A stretch of DNA of 64,000 bases from JBFKQC01 sp041627895. Its GTDB lineage: Bacteria > Pseudomonadota > Alphaproteobacteria > Rhodobacterales > Rhodobacteraceae. This document shows positions 41,648 to 51,071 of this stretch, in pieces. The stretch's first letter is position 1. Each line of letters opens with the position of its first letter. The notes under the pieces are model-generated. The model had not been told where the DNA came from. It saw nothing but the letters and a program-made list of their open reading frames with translations, and did not search any database. The stretch spans positions 78,740-142,739 of the forward strand of contig JBFKQC010000001.1 of assembly GCA_041627895.1 (NCBI GenBank), written 5' to 3'. A program made the translations under genes and the position numbers.

Positions 41648-42670
41648 TCACGCCAGTTGCAGCACCCGGTTTCCGAGCGTTTCGGCGATCTGCACCGCGT
41701 TCAGCGCCGCGCCCTTGCGCAGGTTGTCGCTGACGCACCAGAGGTTCAGGCCGTTCTCGACCGTCGAATCCTGGCGGATGCGGCTGATGAACGTGGCATA
41801 GTCGCCGACGCACTCGACCGGCGTCACGTAGCCACCGGGTTCGCGCTTGTCGACGACCAGGATCCCCGGCGCGGTGCGCAGGATTTCGCGGGCCTCGTCC
41901 TCGTCGAGGAACTCTTCGAACTCGATGTTCACCGCCTCGGAATGGCCGACGAAGACCGGAACCCGCACGCAGGTCGCGGTGACCTTGATCGCCGGGTCGA
42001 CGATCTTCTTGGTCTCGGCGACCATCTTCCATTCTTCTTTGGTCGACCCGTCCTCCATGAAGACGTCGATATGCGGGATCACGTTGAACGCGATCTGCTT
42101 CTGGAACTTCTGCGGGTCGCGTTCCTGGCCGGGCACGTACATGCCCTTGGTCTGCTCCCAAAGCTCGTCCATGCCTTCCTTGCCCGCACCGCTAACCGAC
42201 TGATAAGTCGAGACGACGACGCGCTTGATCCGGGCGCGGTCGTGCAGCGGCTTCAGCGCCACGACCATCTGCGCGGTCGAGCAGTTCGGGTTCGCGATGA
42301 TGTTGCGGTTCTTCACCATCTCGATCGCGTCGGGGTTCACTTCCGGAACGATCAGCGGGATTTCGGGGTCGTAGCGATACAGGGACGAGTTGTCGATCAC
42401 CACGCACCCCGACTTGGCCGCCTTCGGCGCATAGGTCCTGGTCGCGTCCGAACCGATGGCGAACAGCGCGATGTCCCAGCCGGTGAAGTCGAACGTGTCG
42501 AGGTCCTTGGTCTTCAGGGTCTTGTCGCCAAAGCTGACCTCGGTGCCGAGCGATTTCCGGCTGGCCAGCGCGGCGATCTCATCGACGGGGAACTGGCGCT
42601 CGGCCAGGATGTTCAGCATCTCGCGGCCCACATTGCCCGTGGCGCCGGCGACGACGACCTTGTAGCCCAT
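41648..42670 (-). CDS. asd: aspartate-semialdehyde dehydrogenase
   Basis: A 340-residue NADPH enzyme converting aspartyl phosphate to aspartate semialdehyde for lysine/DAP, threonine and methionine synthesis. The coenzyme fold is VVVAGATGNVGREMLNILAE, the catalytic Cys130 is in IIANPNCSTAQMV, and the substrate part includes VSTYQSVSGAGKEGMDEL and VPVFVGHSEAVNIEFE (His). Start ATG at 42670; an in-frame extension to 42820 is not conserved. It stands alone, with a 233-bp gap to the divergent cytochrome gene in which I see no other gene. Confidence 0.95.
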   Translation of the reverse strand: MGYKVVVAGATGNVGREMLNILAERQFPVDEIAALASRKSLGTEVSFGDKTLKTKDLDTFDFTGWDIALFAIGSDATRTYAPKAAKSGCVVIDNSSLYRYDPEIPLIVPEVNPDAIEMVKNRNIIANPNCSTAQMVVALKPLHDRARIKRVVVSTYQSVSGAGKEGMDELWEQTKGMYVPGQERDPQKFQKQIAFNVIPHIDVFMEDGSTKEEWKMVAETKKIVDPAIKVTATCVRVPVFVGHSEAVNIEFEEFLDEDEAREILRTAPGILVVDKREPGGYVTPVECVGDYATFISRIRQDSTVENGLNLWCVSDNLRKGAALNAVQIAETLGNRVLQLA

Positions 42671-42903
42671 CTGGTGTCTCCTTGTTCGGACGGCGCCTGA
42701 TACCGCAAGCCGGGCGGCGGGGGAAGGGGGCTGCCCGCGCCTTTTGCCGCAGCGCAGCATTTCGCCCGCCATGTCGCCTGAACGACGTTCGATTGAGTTT
42801 GCGGGTTTGGATTCGCGCAAAAGGCTTGGTGATCCTGCTGGCCCGGCTTAGGCTTGGCGCGGTTGGTTCAGAGACACTCGATTTCCGGGAAAGGGATTTT
42901 GCA

Positions 42904-45900
42904 ATGACATCGGCATTGGGGATCTGTCGCGGTATCGCGGGCGCACTTGCGATCATCGGTCTGACCACAGGCGCGGCCCTTCCCGACGGGCTGTGCCCCG
43001 ACGACATGGGCGCGCCGCAGTTCGACCCGGCGAACCACGCGCTGTGCGAGGACCTTTGGCCCAGGGTACAGGCGCCCAGCAACGCCGATGGCACGCCGAA
43101 GCCGCTGAACGACTACGAGGCCGATGTCGGGCGGTTCTTCAACGCCTTCTGCCACCGCGATCCCGAACTGACGAACGCGAACGGCACCGGCTGGGCAGAG
43201 GACAAGTACGTGCGCGACACCGGGCCTTATGTCGCGCACCGCAACGCGCGCAACGAATGGGTCGGGGAATACCACGGCTTTCATGCGCCGGTGGTGATCT
43301 GGTACTCGCCCGGGATGATCGAGTGGATCGAGGCCAACCGCCCCGCCGATCGGGCGGCAGCGCCCGAATCCGTCGCGCCGGTGCCAGACGGGGCGATCAT
43401 CGTCAAGGAGATGTACACGCCGCCGGGTTCGCGCTGCCGCGACCGCGAAGTGGCGAACCTGAAGCCCGCCAACGGCATCGCCTACATGGTGCGTGACGCC
43501 GATGCCGCATGGGACGGCTGGTTCTGGGGCTATTTCGGCTTTTTCGATCCGGCAAAGCCCGACCCGAACATCGACTGGCCCGCGCCGCCGCCGAACCGCC
43601 CGCTGAACTCGCCCGCCTATGCGGGTTTCGGGCAGTATTGCCTGAATTGCCACGCCTCGGCCGAGAACAACTCGACCTTCTCGTCGCTGGCGAACATCAA
43701 GGGCCAGCCCGGCGAGCCGCTGGTGTTCCTCAGCCAGGACTGGTTCCTGACCGAGTTCGAGGGCGACATTCCCGAACATGTGCCGCAGCCCTCGGCCACG
43801 TTCGCGCCGATCCCGAACAGCACACCGCTGGCCGAGGTGCCCGCCGATTTCGCGAAGTATTTCACCCTGCCGCCGGACGCGCCCGCGCCCGACAAGGCCG
43901 AGATCACGTTGCCCTCGCAGCTATACGACAATGTCTGGGCCGGCCACGGCGACGACGCGCCGCCGATGTCGAGCGAGTACCTGACCTCGGACCAGTGCGC
44001 CGGCTGCCACGATGCCGGGTCCACCGGGCTGGCATTCGACATGACCGTGCCCAACCCGCATGGCGACAACCTGATCAACCTGTCGCCCTACGCCACCTGG
44101 CGGTCCTCGCCGATGGGACTGGCAGGACGGGACCCGATCTTCTTTGCGCAGCTGTCGTCCGAAGAGCAGTTCCACGCAGGCTCGATCCCGCTGATCTGGA
44201 ACACCTGCTTCGGCTGCCACGGCATCATGGGGCAACGCCAGTTCCAGCTTGACGGCTACCTCGAGGCCAAGGCGACGGGCGTGGACATGTCCGACCCCGA
44301 CAAGGTTTGCGAAGGCATCGTCTTCAATCCGGATTTCGTGACTGCCGTGCCCTATTCGGGTGCAGGGACCGGCGACCCCCAGGCCGTGCACTACGATCCG
44401 GAGCACGCGAAGTACGGCGCGCTGGCCCGCGACGGGATTTCCTGCGTCGCCTGTCACCGCACGCTGCTGACGCCGGAACAGGAGACCGAGTACGACGGCG
44501 AGTGGAACGCCTGCATCAAGGCGCGGCAGGACCAGCTGAACGCCGGCATCGGCGGGCTCGAGGGCTTCGGGCGCACCTTCACCGGCAGCTTCCTGGTTTC
44601 GGGGCCGGGCGACCTGTTCGGGCCGTTCCCGAACCCGAAACAGACGCCGATGGGGCACGCGCTGGGCAACATACCGCAATTCGACGCCTCGATCGCCAGT
44701 TCCGAGCAATGTGGCACCTGCCATACGGTGCACCTGCCGGTGCTGTGGCAGCCGCCGGGCGGGCAACCCGAGGTGATCGCGGACACCTACGAGCAGACCA
44801 CGTATCCCGAATGGCTGTTCAGCAAGTTCCGCACCGGCCGTGCGGCTTTCCTGCCTGCGGGCGAGATGCTGCCCGAAGGCCCCGGCGAGACGCCGGTCTC
44901 CTGCGCCGGGTGCCACATGGAAAGCCACCAGCCCGACGGCACGCCGTTCCGGTCCAAGATCGCGTCGATCCAGGAACGCTCGAACATGCCCGAGGCCGAA
45001 TACGTGCTGCCCGGCGACAAGATCGACCTGCAGCCGCGCGACGGCTTTGCCCGCCACACTTTGGTGGGGCTGAACCTGTTCCTGGTGAAGATGGCGCAGC
45101 AGTTTCCGGACGTGCTCGGCATTCCGCTGGAAGACCCGATGCTGGTGGCCAAGGGCCTTGCCGGGCTGGAGCGGACCGAGCTGGAGATGGTCGCGAACGC
45201 GCAGCGCAAGACGGCGGACATCTTCGTCCAAGGCCGCGGGATCGAGACCGACGACGCCGGCAACACGTACCTCGACGTCGACATCCGCATCGACAACCTG
45301 GCGGGCCACAAGTTCCCCTCGGGCGTCAGCTTTCGCCGCGCTTTCGTGGAATTCGAGGTGTTCGATGCGCAGGGCGCCACGATCTGGCATTCCGGCAAGA
45401 CCAACGCCTATGGCGTGATCGTCGATGCCGCCACGGGCGACCCGCTGAACGGCGAGCTCTGGTATGACGGCCAATGCGTGAAGACGGTCACGCAGACCGA
45501 TTTCCAGCCGCACTACACCGAGATCAACCAGCCGACCCAGGTGCAGATCTACCAGGAGATCAAGCTGAACCCCGGCGATCCGGCGGCGGTGGGCGATCAG
45601 CCGTCCTGCGGCAAGGATGCCCCGATCGACCCGTCGGCGAACCTGACGACCAGCTTCCTGTCGATCTGCCACACCAAGAAGGACAACCGCCTGCTGCCCG
45701 CGGGTCTTCTGGATTTCGATCAGAGGGTGGCGGTGGCCGAGGCGCTGGGGCTGACCGCGACGGCGGTCGACGGCACCGAGACCGAGGCCGAGATGATGGC
45801 GCGCGAAACCGGGGCCGAGGCTGTCGGCGACGATCCGGATTACGTGACGGGTGGCGGGGATACGCTGAAATACCGCGTGCCGCTGGCCGATCTGCCCCAG

Positions 45901-46098
45901 GCGCCGGCGGCGGTGCGCGCGACGCTGCATTACCAGGCGACGCCGCCCTTCTTCCTGCAGGACCGGTTCTGCACCGGCACCGGCGCCAACCGCGACAGGC
46001 TGTTCTACCTCTCCAGCCTGCTGGATGTCTCGGACACGCCGATCGAGGACTGGACCTTCCGTCTGGTCACGACCGGAAAGGTGGCGGTGGGGCCATAG
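42904..46098 (+). CDS. periplasmic cytochrome P460-like / multiheme c-type cytochrome fusion
   Basis: A 1064-residue exported protein (signal ~1-23, IAGALAIIGLTTGAA). Residues ~160-260 read like a cytochrome P460 domain: DGAIIVKEMYTPPGSRCRD, IAYMVRDADAAWDGWFWGYFG and a C-terminal heme site CLNCH at 246-250. Five more CxxCH sites follow: CAGCH ~365, CFGCH ~435, CVACH ~514, CGTCH ~603, CAGCH ~667. The last ~350 residues are a beta-rich region (NLAGHKFPSGVSFRRAFVEFEV). It is probably a periplasmic redox enzyme or electron sink; substrate unknown. GGGAAAGG provides the ribosome binding site. No partner cytochrome or maturation gene is adjacent. Confidence 0.8.
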   Translation: MTSALGICRGIAGALAIIGLTTGAALPDGLCPDDMGAPQFDPANHALCEDLWPRVQAPSNADGTPKPLNDYEADVGRFFNAFCHRDPELTNANGTGWAEDKYVRDTGPYVAHRNARNEWVGEYHGFHAPVVIWYSPGMIEWIEANRPADRAAAPESVAPVPDGAIIVKEMYTPPGSRCRDREVANLKPANGIAYMVRDADAAWDGWFWGYFGFFDPAKPDPNIDWPAPPPNRPLNSPAYAGFGQYCLNCHASAENNSTFSSLANIKGQPGEPLVFLSQDWFLTEFEGDIPEHVPQPSATFAPIPNSTPLAEVPADFAKYFTLPPDAPAPDKAEITLPSQLYDNVWAGHGDDAPPMSSEYLTSDQCAGCHDAGSTGLAFDMTVPNPHGDNLINLSPYATWRSSPMGLAGRDPIFFAQLSSEEQFHAGSIPLIWNTCFGCHGIMGQRQFQLDGYLEAKATGVDMSDPDKVCEGIVFNPDFVTAVPYSGAGTGDPQAVHYDPEHAKYGALARDGISCVACHRTLLTPEQETEYDGEWNACIKARQDQLNAGIGGLEGFGRTFTGSFLVSGPGDLFGPFPNPKQTPMGHALGNIPQFDASIASSEQCGTCHTVHLPVLWQPPGGQPEVIADTYEQTTYPEWLFSKFRTGRAAFLPAGEMLPEGPGETPVSCAGCHMESHQPDGTPFRSKIASIQERSNMPEAEYVLPGDKIDLQPRDGFARHTLVGLNLFLVKMAQQFPDVLGIPLEDPMLVAKGLAGLERTELEMVANAQRKTADIFVQGRGIETDDAGNTYLDVDIRIDNLAGHKFPSGVSFRRAFVEFEVFDAQGATIWHSGKTNAYGVIVDAATGDPLNGELWYDGQCVKTVTQTDFQPHYTEINQPTQVQIYQEIKLNPGDPAAVGDQPSCGKDAPIDPSANLTTSFLSICHTKKDNRLLPAGLLDFDQRVAVAEALGLTATAVDGTETEAEMMARETGAEAVGDDPDYVTGGGDTLKYRVPLADLPQAPAAVRATLHYQATPPFFLQDRFCTGTGANRDRLFYLSSLLDVSDTPIEDWTFRLVTTGKVAVGP

Positions 46099-46111
46099 CC
46101 GATCGGTCCGG

Positions 46112-47269
46112 CTACCGCACCACCTTGCGCAGGGCGAACAGGGTCGCCGCCGGGCCGAGCAGTTCGAAGGCGACCGTCGTGCCGATGGTTACGGTCAGAA
46201 CCGTCTCGGCGTACTGCGGGAACCGCTCGCTCGCGATCAGGGCGATGCCCACCGCGACCCCCGCCTGCGGCAGAAGCGCGATGCCGTACCACGGCCGTTC
46301 GGCGACCGGCGCACCGCCCGCCGCCGCACCGATCCAGCCGCCAATGACCCGCGAGACGATGCGCAAGACGATATAGGCGATCCCGATCTTGCCGACATTC
46401 GCCAGCGTGTGAACCTCCAGCGACGCGCCGGCGAGGATGAAGAACAGGATCATGAAGGGCCACTGGATGTGCTCGATCTCGTGGAAGGCGCGGTCGTGGT
46501 GGCGGGCCACGTTCACGATGATCGCGCCGGCGGTCATGCCCGCGATCAGAAAGGAAACGCCGAGCCAGAGCGCCGCGCCCGCGCAAAGAAAGACGACGCC
46601 CAGCGCCTCGGTCTGCATCGGCTCGCCCTTCTTCAGCCGGCCGGTCAGATAGGCGGCGGGGACGCCGATCGCCGCGCCAAGGCCAAGCCCGCCGCCGACC
46701 TCCCATGCCGCGTGGGCCAGCGCGCCGTCGGCGCCGGTGCCGTTCAGCGTGCCGACCAGCACCACGATGAAGCTGAACACCATCAGCCCCCAGGCGTCGT
46801 CGATGGCGACGATGCCGACGAGCGTGTCGACGAACGGGCCCGTCTTGCCGGATTGCCGGATCGCGTCCTGGGTGGCGGCGGGCGCGGTTGCGGTTGCGAT
46901 CGAGCCGAGGATCAGCGCAAGGCCCAGTTCGACCCCCATCGCCCAGAGCCCCGCACCGACCATCGCGATGGTGATCAGAACCACCGCGACCGAGATCGCC
47001 ACGATCGTGCGCCCGTGGCTGGCCATATTGCTGCGCGACAGCGACCCGCCCAGCAGAAAGGCCACCATGGTCAGCGCCGCGATGGCGAGGAATTCGTACC
47101 ACGCCTCGGCCTCGGGCGGCAAAAGGTCGAACCCGGAACTGCCCACCGCGATGCCGCACAACAGCAGCAGCGTGACGCGCGGCAACCGCGTCTGCTGCCC
47201 GACCTGGTCGGCGGTCAGGCCAAGCAGGAACAGCGCCCCGAGGGTAAGAAAGGCGAGGTGAAGCTCCAT
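46112..47269 (-). CDS. cation:proton antiporter, CPA2-like
   Basis: A 385-residue membrane protein with about eleven segments. It has SIATATAPAATQDAIRQSGKTG near residue 125 and GIVAIDDAWGLMVFSF near residue 150; the paired Asp is the ion-binding motif of electrogenic CPA2/NhaA-type exchangers. It probably exchanges Na+ or K+ for H+. It is convergent with the cytochrome gene (13-bp gap) and downstream of the VOC dioxygenase gene on the same strand. Confidence 0.85.
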   Translation of the reverse strand: MELHLAFLTLGALFLLGLTADQVGQQTRLPRVTLLLLCGIAVGSSGFDLLPPEAEAWYEFLAIAALTMVAFLLGGSLSRSNMASHGRTIVAISVAVVLITIAMVGAGLWAMGVELGLALILGSIATATAPAATQDAIRQSGKTGPFVDTLVGIVAIDDAWGLMVFSFIVVLVGTLNGTGADGALAHAAWEVGGGLGLGAAIGVPAAYLTGRLKKGEPMQTEALGVVFLCAGAALWLGVSFLIAGMTAGAIIVNVARHHDRAFHEIEHIQWPFMILFFILAGASLEVHTLANVGKIGIAYIVLRIVSRVIGGWIGAAAGGAPVAERPWYGIALLPQAGVAVGIALIASERFPQYAETVLTVTIGTTVAFELLGPAATLFALRKVVR

Positions 47270-47365
47270 CCTGCGGGGAACCTACTGCGTCTTGTCCCGC
47301 CTTGACTTGATCTGGCTCATGCGCCGGCCGGCGCGGTCATGTCCTGCGGCGGGCCGGTGCGCGGC

Positions 47366-48298
47366 TCAGTCCTCGATCGGCTCGAGGTATTTCTCCAGAA
47401 GCTCGGCGCGCAGGTGTTCGTGCTGCGTCGGAAGGCGCAGCGCCTCGCCCAGATGCGCGGTGTCCTCGTCACGGTCGAATCCCGGCTCGCTGGTGGCGAC
47501 CTCGAACAGCACGCCGCCGGGGCTGCGGAAGTAGATCGCCCAGAAATAGTCGCGGTCGATCACCGGCGTCACCTGATAGCCGGTGTCCAGCAGCGCCTTG
47601 CGCACATCGAGCTGTCGCGCGCGATCCTCGACGGCGAACGCGATGTGATGCACCGACCCCGCGCCCTGGTCCGCCGGGCTGGCGCCGGGCAGCGTCTCGA
47701 TGTCGATGAAATCGGCGCCGTTGCCGCCCGGCACGGCGTAGCGTGTGACGTCGCGGTCGCGATCGACCTCGTGATATCCCATGTATCGCAGCAGTTCGGC
47801 AGAGGCGCCGCCATCCTTCAGCCGCATCGACGCAGAGTGAAAGCCGCGGATCGCCTCGTCCGCGGCGATGTCGCCGCCGGTCCAGGGCGCGCGGTCATCC
47901 TCGGTTTCCACGAGCGCCAGTTCGTCGCCATCGGGGCCGGTGAAATGCAGCCGGGCCTCGCCGAAGGTGCTGGCCTCTGCCAGCCCGGTGACGCCCTGCG
48001 CGGCAAGACGCTCGCGCCAGAAGCGCATCGTGCCCCTCGGGATCGCGAAGGCGGTGACGCCGACCTCGCCGGTCCCGTGCCGGCCTCGCGACGATCCCGG
48101 GAACGGAAAATAGGTCATCACCGTGCCGGGCGTGCCAACCTCGTCGCCGTAATACAAATGATAGACCTGCGGCCGGTCGAAGTTGACGGTCTTCTTGACC
48201 CTGCGCAGGCCGAGCGTGCGGGTGAAGAAGTCGTTGTTGGCCTGGGCGCCGCTGGCGAGCGACGTGACATGGTGCAGGCCCCTGATCTGGTTCAGCAT
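47366..48298 (-). CDS. ring-cleaving dioxygenase, VOC family (MhqO/LinE-like)
   Basis: A 310-residue protein with two VOC modules. The first starts IRGLHHVTSLASGAQANNDFF and the second includes GSVHHIAFAVEDRARQLDV; the metal ligands would be the two His and the Glu in PGGVLFEVATSEPGF. Close relatives are annotated as hydroquinone-specific or lincomycin-type dioxygenases and respond to quinone stress. The substrate cannot be assigned. It is divergent from the GMC gene with a 163-bp gap holding no other gene. Confidence 0.87.
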   Translation of the reverse strand: MLNQIRGLHHVTSLASGAQANNDFFTRTLGLRRVKKTVNFDRPQVYHLYYGDEVGTPGTVMTYFPFPGSSRGRHGTGEVGVTAFAIPRGTMRFWRERLAAQGVTGLAEASTFGEARLHFTGPDGDELALVETEDDRAPWTGGDIAADEAIRGFHSASMRLKDGGASAELLRYMGYHEVDRDRDVTRYAVPGGNGADFIDIETLPGASPADQGAGSVHHIAFAVEDRARQLDVRKALLDTGYQVTPVIDRDYFWAIYFRSPGGVLFEVATSEPGFDRDEDTAHLGEALRLPTQHEHLRAELLEKYLEPIED

Positions 48299-48461
48299 CG
48301 GTGTCTCCTGATCCTGGCGGCCGAACGGATGGCGCGTTGTGCTTCTGGTCCGAATGTCGTCATTCTTGGTGCCGGGGAAACCGGCATCGCGGCACGTCTT
48401 CTGTGCATGATCGCACGGATGCCTGGCGGCGGCACCGGAATTCTTGCGAAAGGCGGGGAAG

Positions 48462-50057
48462 ATGGACGCGGATTACGTGATCGTCGGTGGCGGCACAGCC
48501 GGTTGCGTTCTGGCCAACCGGCTGAGCCGGACCGCGCGGGTCGTGCTGCTGGAAGCCGGGGGCAAGGACGATTACCACTGGGTGCATATCCCGATCGGTT
48601 ATCTCTACTGCATCGGCAATCCGCGCACCGACTGGGGCTTCCGCACGGCCGAGGAACCGGGCCTGAACGGGCGCAGCCTGCTTTATCCGCGCGGCCGCAT
48701 CCTGGGCGGCTGTTCCTCGATCAACGGGATGATCTACATGCGCGGGCAGGCGGCGGACTATGACCGTTGGCGGCAGATGGGCCTGCCCGGCTGGGGCTGG
48801 GACGACGTCCTGCCCTATTTCAAGCGGTCCGAGGATTACGTCGATGGCGAAGACGCGTTTCACGGCGCCGGCGGCGAATGGCGGGTCGAGAACCAGCGTC
48901 TGCACTGGCAGGTGCTCGACGATTTCATGGAGGCCGCGGCAGAGGCCGGGCTGCCCAAGGTCACCGATTTCAACACCGGCGACAACGAGGGCGTGGGCTA
49001 TTTCCGGGTGAACCAGCTCCGCGGCTGGCGCTGGAACACAGCCAGGGCGTTCCTGGGGCCCGCGATGGGCCGCGGTACGCTGCGGGTCGAGACCCACGCC
49101 CAGGTCGAGCGGGTGTTGTTCGAGAACCGCGAGGCCGTGGGCGTCGCCTTTCGCCGGGACGGCGCGCTGAACGAGGTGCGCGCCGGGCGCGAGGTGATCC
49201 TGGCCGCCGGCGCGATCGGCTCGCCGCAGATCCTGCAGCTCTCGGGCGTCGGGCCGGGCGATCTGTTGCGGGCGCACGGGATCGACGTGGTGCTTGACCG
49301 TCCGCAGGTGGGCGAAAACCTGCAGGACCATCTGCAGATTCGCTGCGCCTACAAGGTGCACGGCGCGAAGACGCTGAACACGATGGCGGCCACGCTTTTC
49401 GGCAAGGCGCGGATCGCCGCGCAATACGCACTGTGGCGCAGCGGGCCGATGTCGATGGCGCCCTCGCAGCTTGGCGCCTTCGCGCGGTCCGGTCCCGATG
49501 TCGAGACCGCCGATCTGCAGTACCATGTCCAGCCGCTGTCGCTGGACGCCTTCGGCGAGCCGCTGCATCCCTTCGATGCGATCACGGCAAGCGTCTGCAA
49601 CCTGCGCCCCGAAAGCCGCGGCCACGTGCGCATCACCTCGCCCGACCCGGCCGCGCATCCCGAAATCCGCCCGAACTATCTGTCGGCCGAGCGCGACCGC
49701 CGCGTCGCCGCCGAGGCGATCCGCCTGACGCGGCGGATCGCGGCCCAGCCCGCCCTGGCGAAGTACCGGCCGGAAGAGTTCAGGCCCGGCCCCGGGATCG
49801 AGGACGACGAGGGCCTGGCCCGGGCCGCCGGCGACATCGGCACGACGATCTTCCATCCCGTCGGCACCGTGCGCATGGGCGCCGACGCCGCCGCGCCGCT
49901 GGACGCCGCATTGCGGCTGCGGGGAATCGGCGCCCTGCGCGTCGTGGATGCCTCGGTGATGCCGACGATCACCTCGGGAAACACCAATTCCCCGGTGATC
50001 ATGATCGCCGAGAAGGCCGCGCACCTGATCCGGGCCGACGAAATGGCGACAATTTGA
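48462..50057 (+). CDS. GMC family FAD-dependent alcohol/choline oxidoreductase
   Basis: A 531-residue flavoenzyme. The FAD fold is DYVIVGGGTAGCVLANRLS, GMC signature 1 GRILGGCSSINGMIYMRG, signature 2 GAIGSPQILQLSGVGPGDLL, and the active-site His and Asn are in FHPVGTVRMG and SGNTNSPVIMIAEKAA. This layout fits choline or long-chain alcohol dehydrogenases. Betaine-aldehyde dehydrogenase or BetI is not adjacent, so choline is not indicated. GGGGAAG precedes the ATG. Confidence 0.9.
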   Translation: MDADYVIVGGGTAGCVLANRLSRTARVVLLEAGGKDDYHWVHIPIGYLYCIGNPRTDWGFRTAEEPGLNGRSLLYPRGRILGGCSSINGMIYMRGQAADYDRWRQMGLPGWGWDDVLPYFKRSEDYVDGEDAFHGAGGEWRVENQRLHWQVLDDFMEAAAEAGLPKVTDFNTGDNEGVGYFRVNQLRGWRWNTARAFLGPAMGRGTLRVETHAQVERVLFENREAVGVAFRRDGALNEVRAGREVILAAGAIGSPQILQLSGVGPGDLLRAHGIDVVLDRPQVGENLQDHLQIRCAYKVHGAKTLNTMAATLFGKARIAAQYALWRSGPMSMAPSQLGAFARSGPDVETADLQYHVQPLSLDAFGEPLHPFDAITASVCNLRPESRGHVRITSPDPAAHPEIRPNYLSAERDRRVAAEAIRLTRRIAAQPALAKYRPEEFRPGPGIEDDEGLARAAGDIGTTIFHPVGTVRMGADAAAPLDAALRLRGIGALRVVDASVMPTITSGNTNSPVIMIAEKAAHLIRADEMATI

Positions 50058-50123
50058 AAGGTTAAGGCCGCCTTCACCTGCACCTGCTAGCACGGTTGCG
50101 GGGTAAAATTTCGAGGTGGTGGG

Positions 50124-50972
50124 ATGAGCGCGAATGATGCCGCGCCCGTCATCATCAAGCGGAAGAAGGTCACTGGCGGCGACGGCCACCACGGCGGTGC
50201 GTGGAAGGTCGCCTATGCCGACTTCGTGACGGCCATGATGGCCTTCTTCATGCTGATGTGGCTGTTGAACGCGACGACGGAAAAACAACGCAAGGGGATC
50301 GCGGATTACTTCAATCCGACGGTTCCGGTGAACCGCATTTCGGGCGGCGGCGAAGGCTCGTTCGGCGGCGACGACATCCTGACCGAAGAGACGCTCGCGC
50401 GGACCGGCAGCGGCGCCACGCTGGTTCACCCGACCGACCGCCGCAGGGCGTCGGGCGAGACCGGCACCAGCGACGCCGAGGACGCCGCCGACAAGGACGC
50501 CGAAGAGAAGGCGCTGCAGGACATCGCTGACGCCCTGACCGCGCGCAGCGGCGAAAGCATGGCCAGCGAGGACCTGGCGCGCCACATCGTCACCCGGGTC
50601 ACCGACGAGGGGCTGGTGGTCGAGATCTTCGACCTGCCCGACGCCGTGCTGTTCGAAGAGAACAGCGACGAACCGACCGGCCTGATGGTGCAGCTGACCG
50701 CGATGATGGCCGAGGTCTTCGGCTTGGTTAAGAACGAGGTCGCCGTTGCGGGATACCTGCGTTCGCAGCCCGTCGTCGTGGCGGATAACCCAGTCTGGGA
50801 CCTCAGCGCCGGGCGCGCAGACAGGGTGCGGCTGATGCTGGAAGAGACCGGGCTGAAGCCCGGGCGCGTGCAGCGCATCAGCGGCTTTGCCGACCGCAGG
50901 CCGGTCGCGAAGAACCCGATGGCGCCGCGCAACAACCGGATCGAGCTGATCCTTCTGCGCCGCCACCGCTGA
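50124..50972 (+). CDS. motB: flagellar motor stator protein MotB
   Basis: A 282-residue stator subunit. The single membrane segment AYADFVTAMMAFFMLMWLL (~30-50) has the proton-binding Asp33. The C-terminal OmpA-like domain (~155-280) is divergent: NPVWDLSAGRADRVRLMLEE and NPMAPRNNRIELIL keep the peptidoglycan-binding pattern. Its partner motA is 11 kb away at 61604. The upstream gap has a half-match to a CtrA box (TTAA-N7-TTCA, 50062-50076). Confidence 0.92.
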   Translation: MSANDAAPVIIKRKKVTGGDGHHGGAWKVAYADFVTAMMAFFMLMWLLNATTEKQRKGIADYFNPTVPVNRISGGGEGSFGGDDILTEETLARTGSGATLVHPTDRRRASGETGTSDAEDAADKDAEEKALQDIADALTARSGESMASEDLARHIVTRVTDEGLVVEIFDLPDAVLFEENSDEPTGLMVQLTAMMAEVFGLVKNEVAVAGYLRSQPVVVADNPVWDLSAGRADRVRLMLEETGLKPGRVQRISGFADRRPVAKNPMAPRNNRIELILLRRHR

Positions 50973-50998
50973 TCGCAATGTCCGGAGAATTCGATCCA

Positions 50999-51013
50999 TT
51001 AGCGCGGTGTTAA
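50999..51013. promoter_or_regulatory. CtrA-type box upstream of flgE
   Basis: TTAGCGCGGTGTTAA fits TTAA-N7-TTAA with one mismatch and lies 59 bases before the flgE start. A similar site is found between fliF and fliL, suggesting CtrA control of this cluster, as known for flagellar genes in alphaproteobacteria. Confidence 0.65.
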
Positions 51014-51071
51014 TTCGGTTCGCCTAGGCATGGCGCTCAGACAGGGGCTATGCAGCAGAAAGGCGCAACCC

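Noticed and set aside
43921..45930. 669-codon open frame on the minus strand
   Set aside because: Antisense to the multiheme cytochrome, whose frame has a signal peptide and six CxxCH motifs.
48360..50999. 879-codon open frame antisense to the GMC and motB genes
   Set aside because: It has Arg/His/Gly/Pro-rich composition with no domain and lies exactly opposite two genes with full family motifs; a GC-rich shadow.
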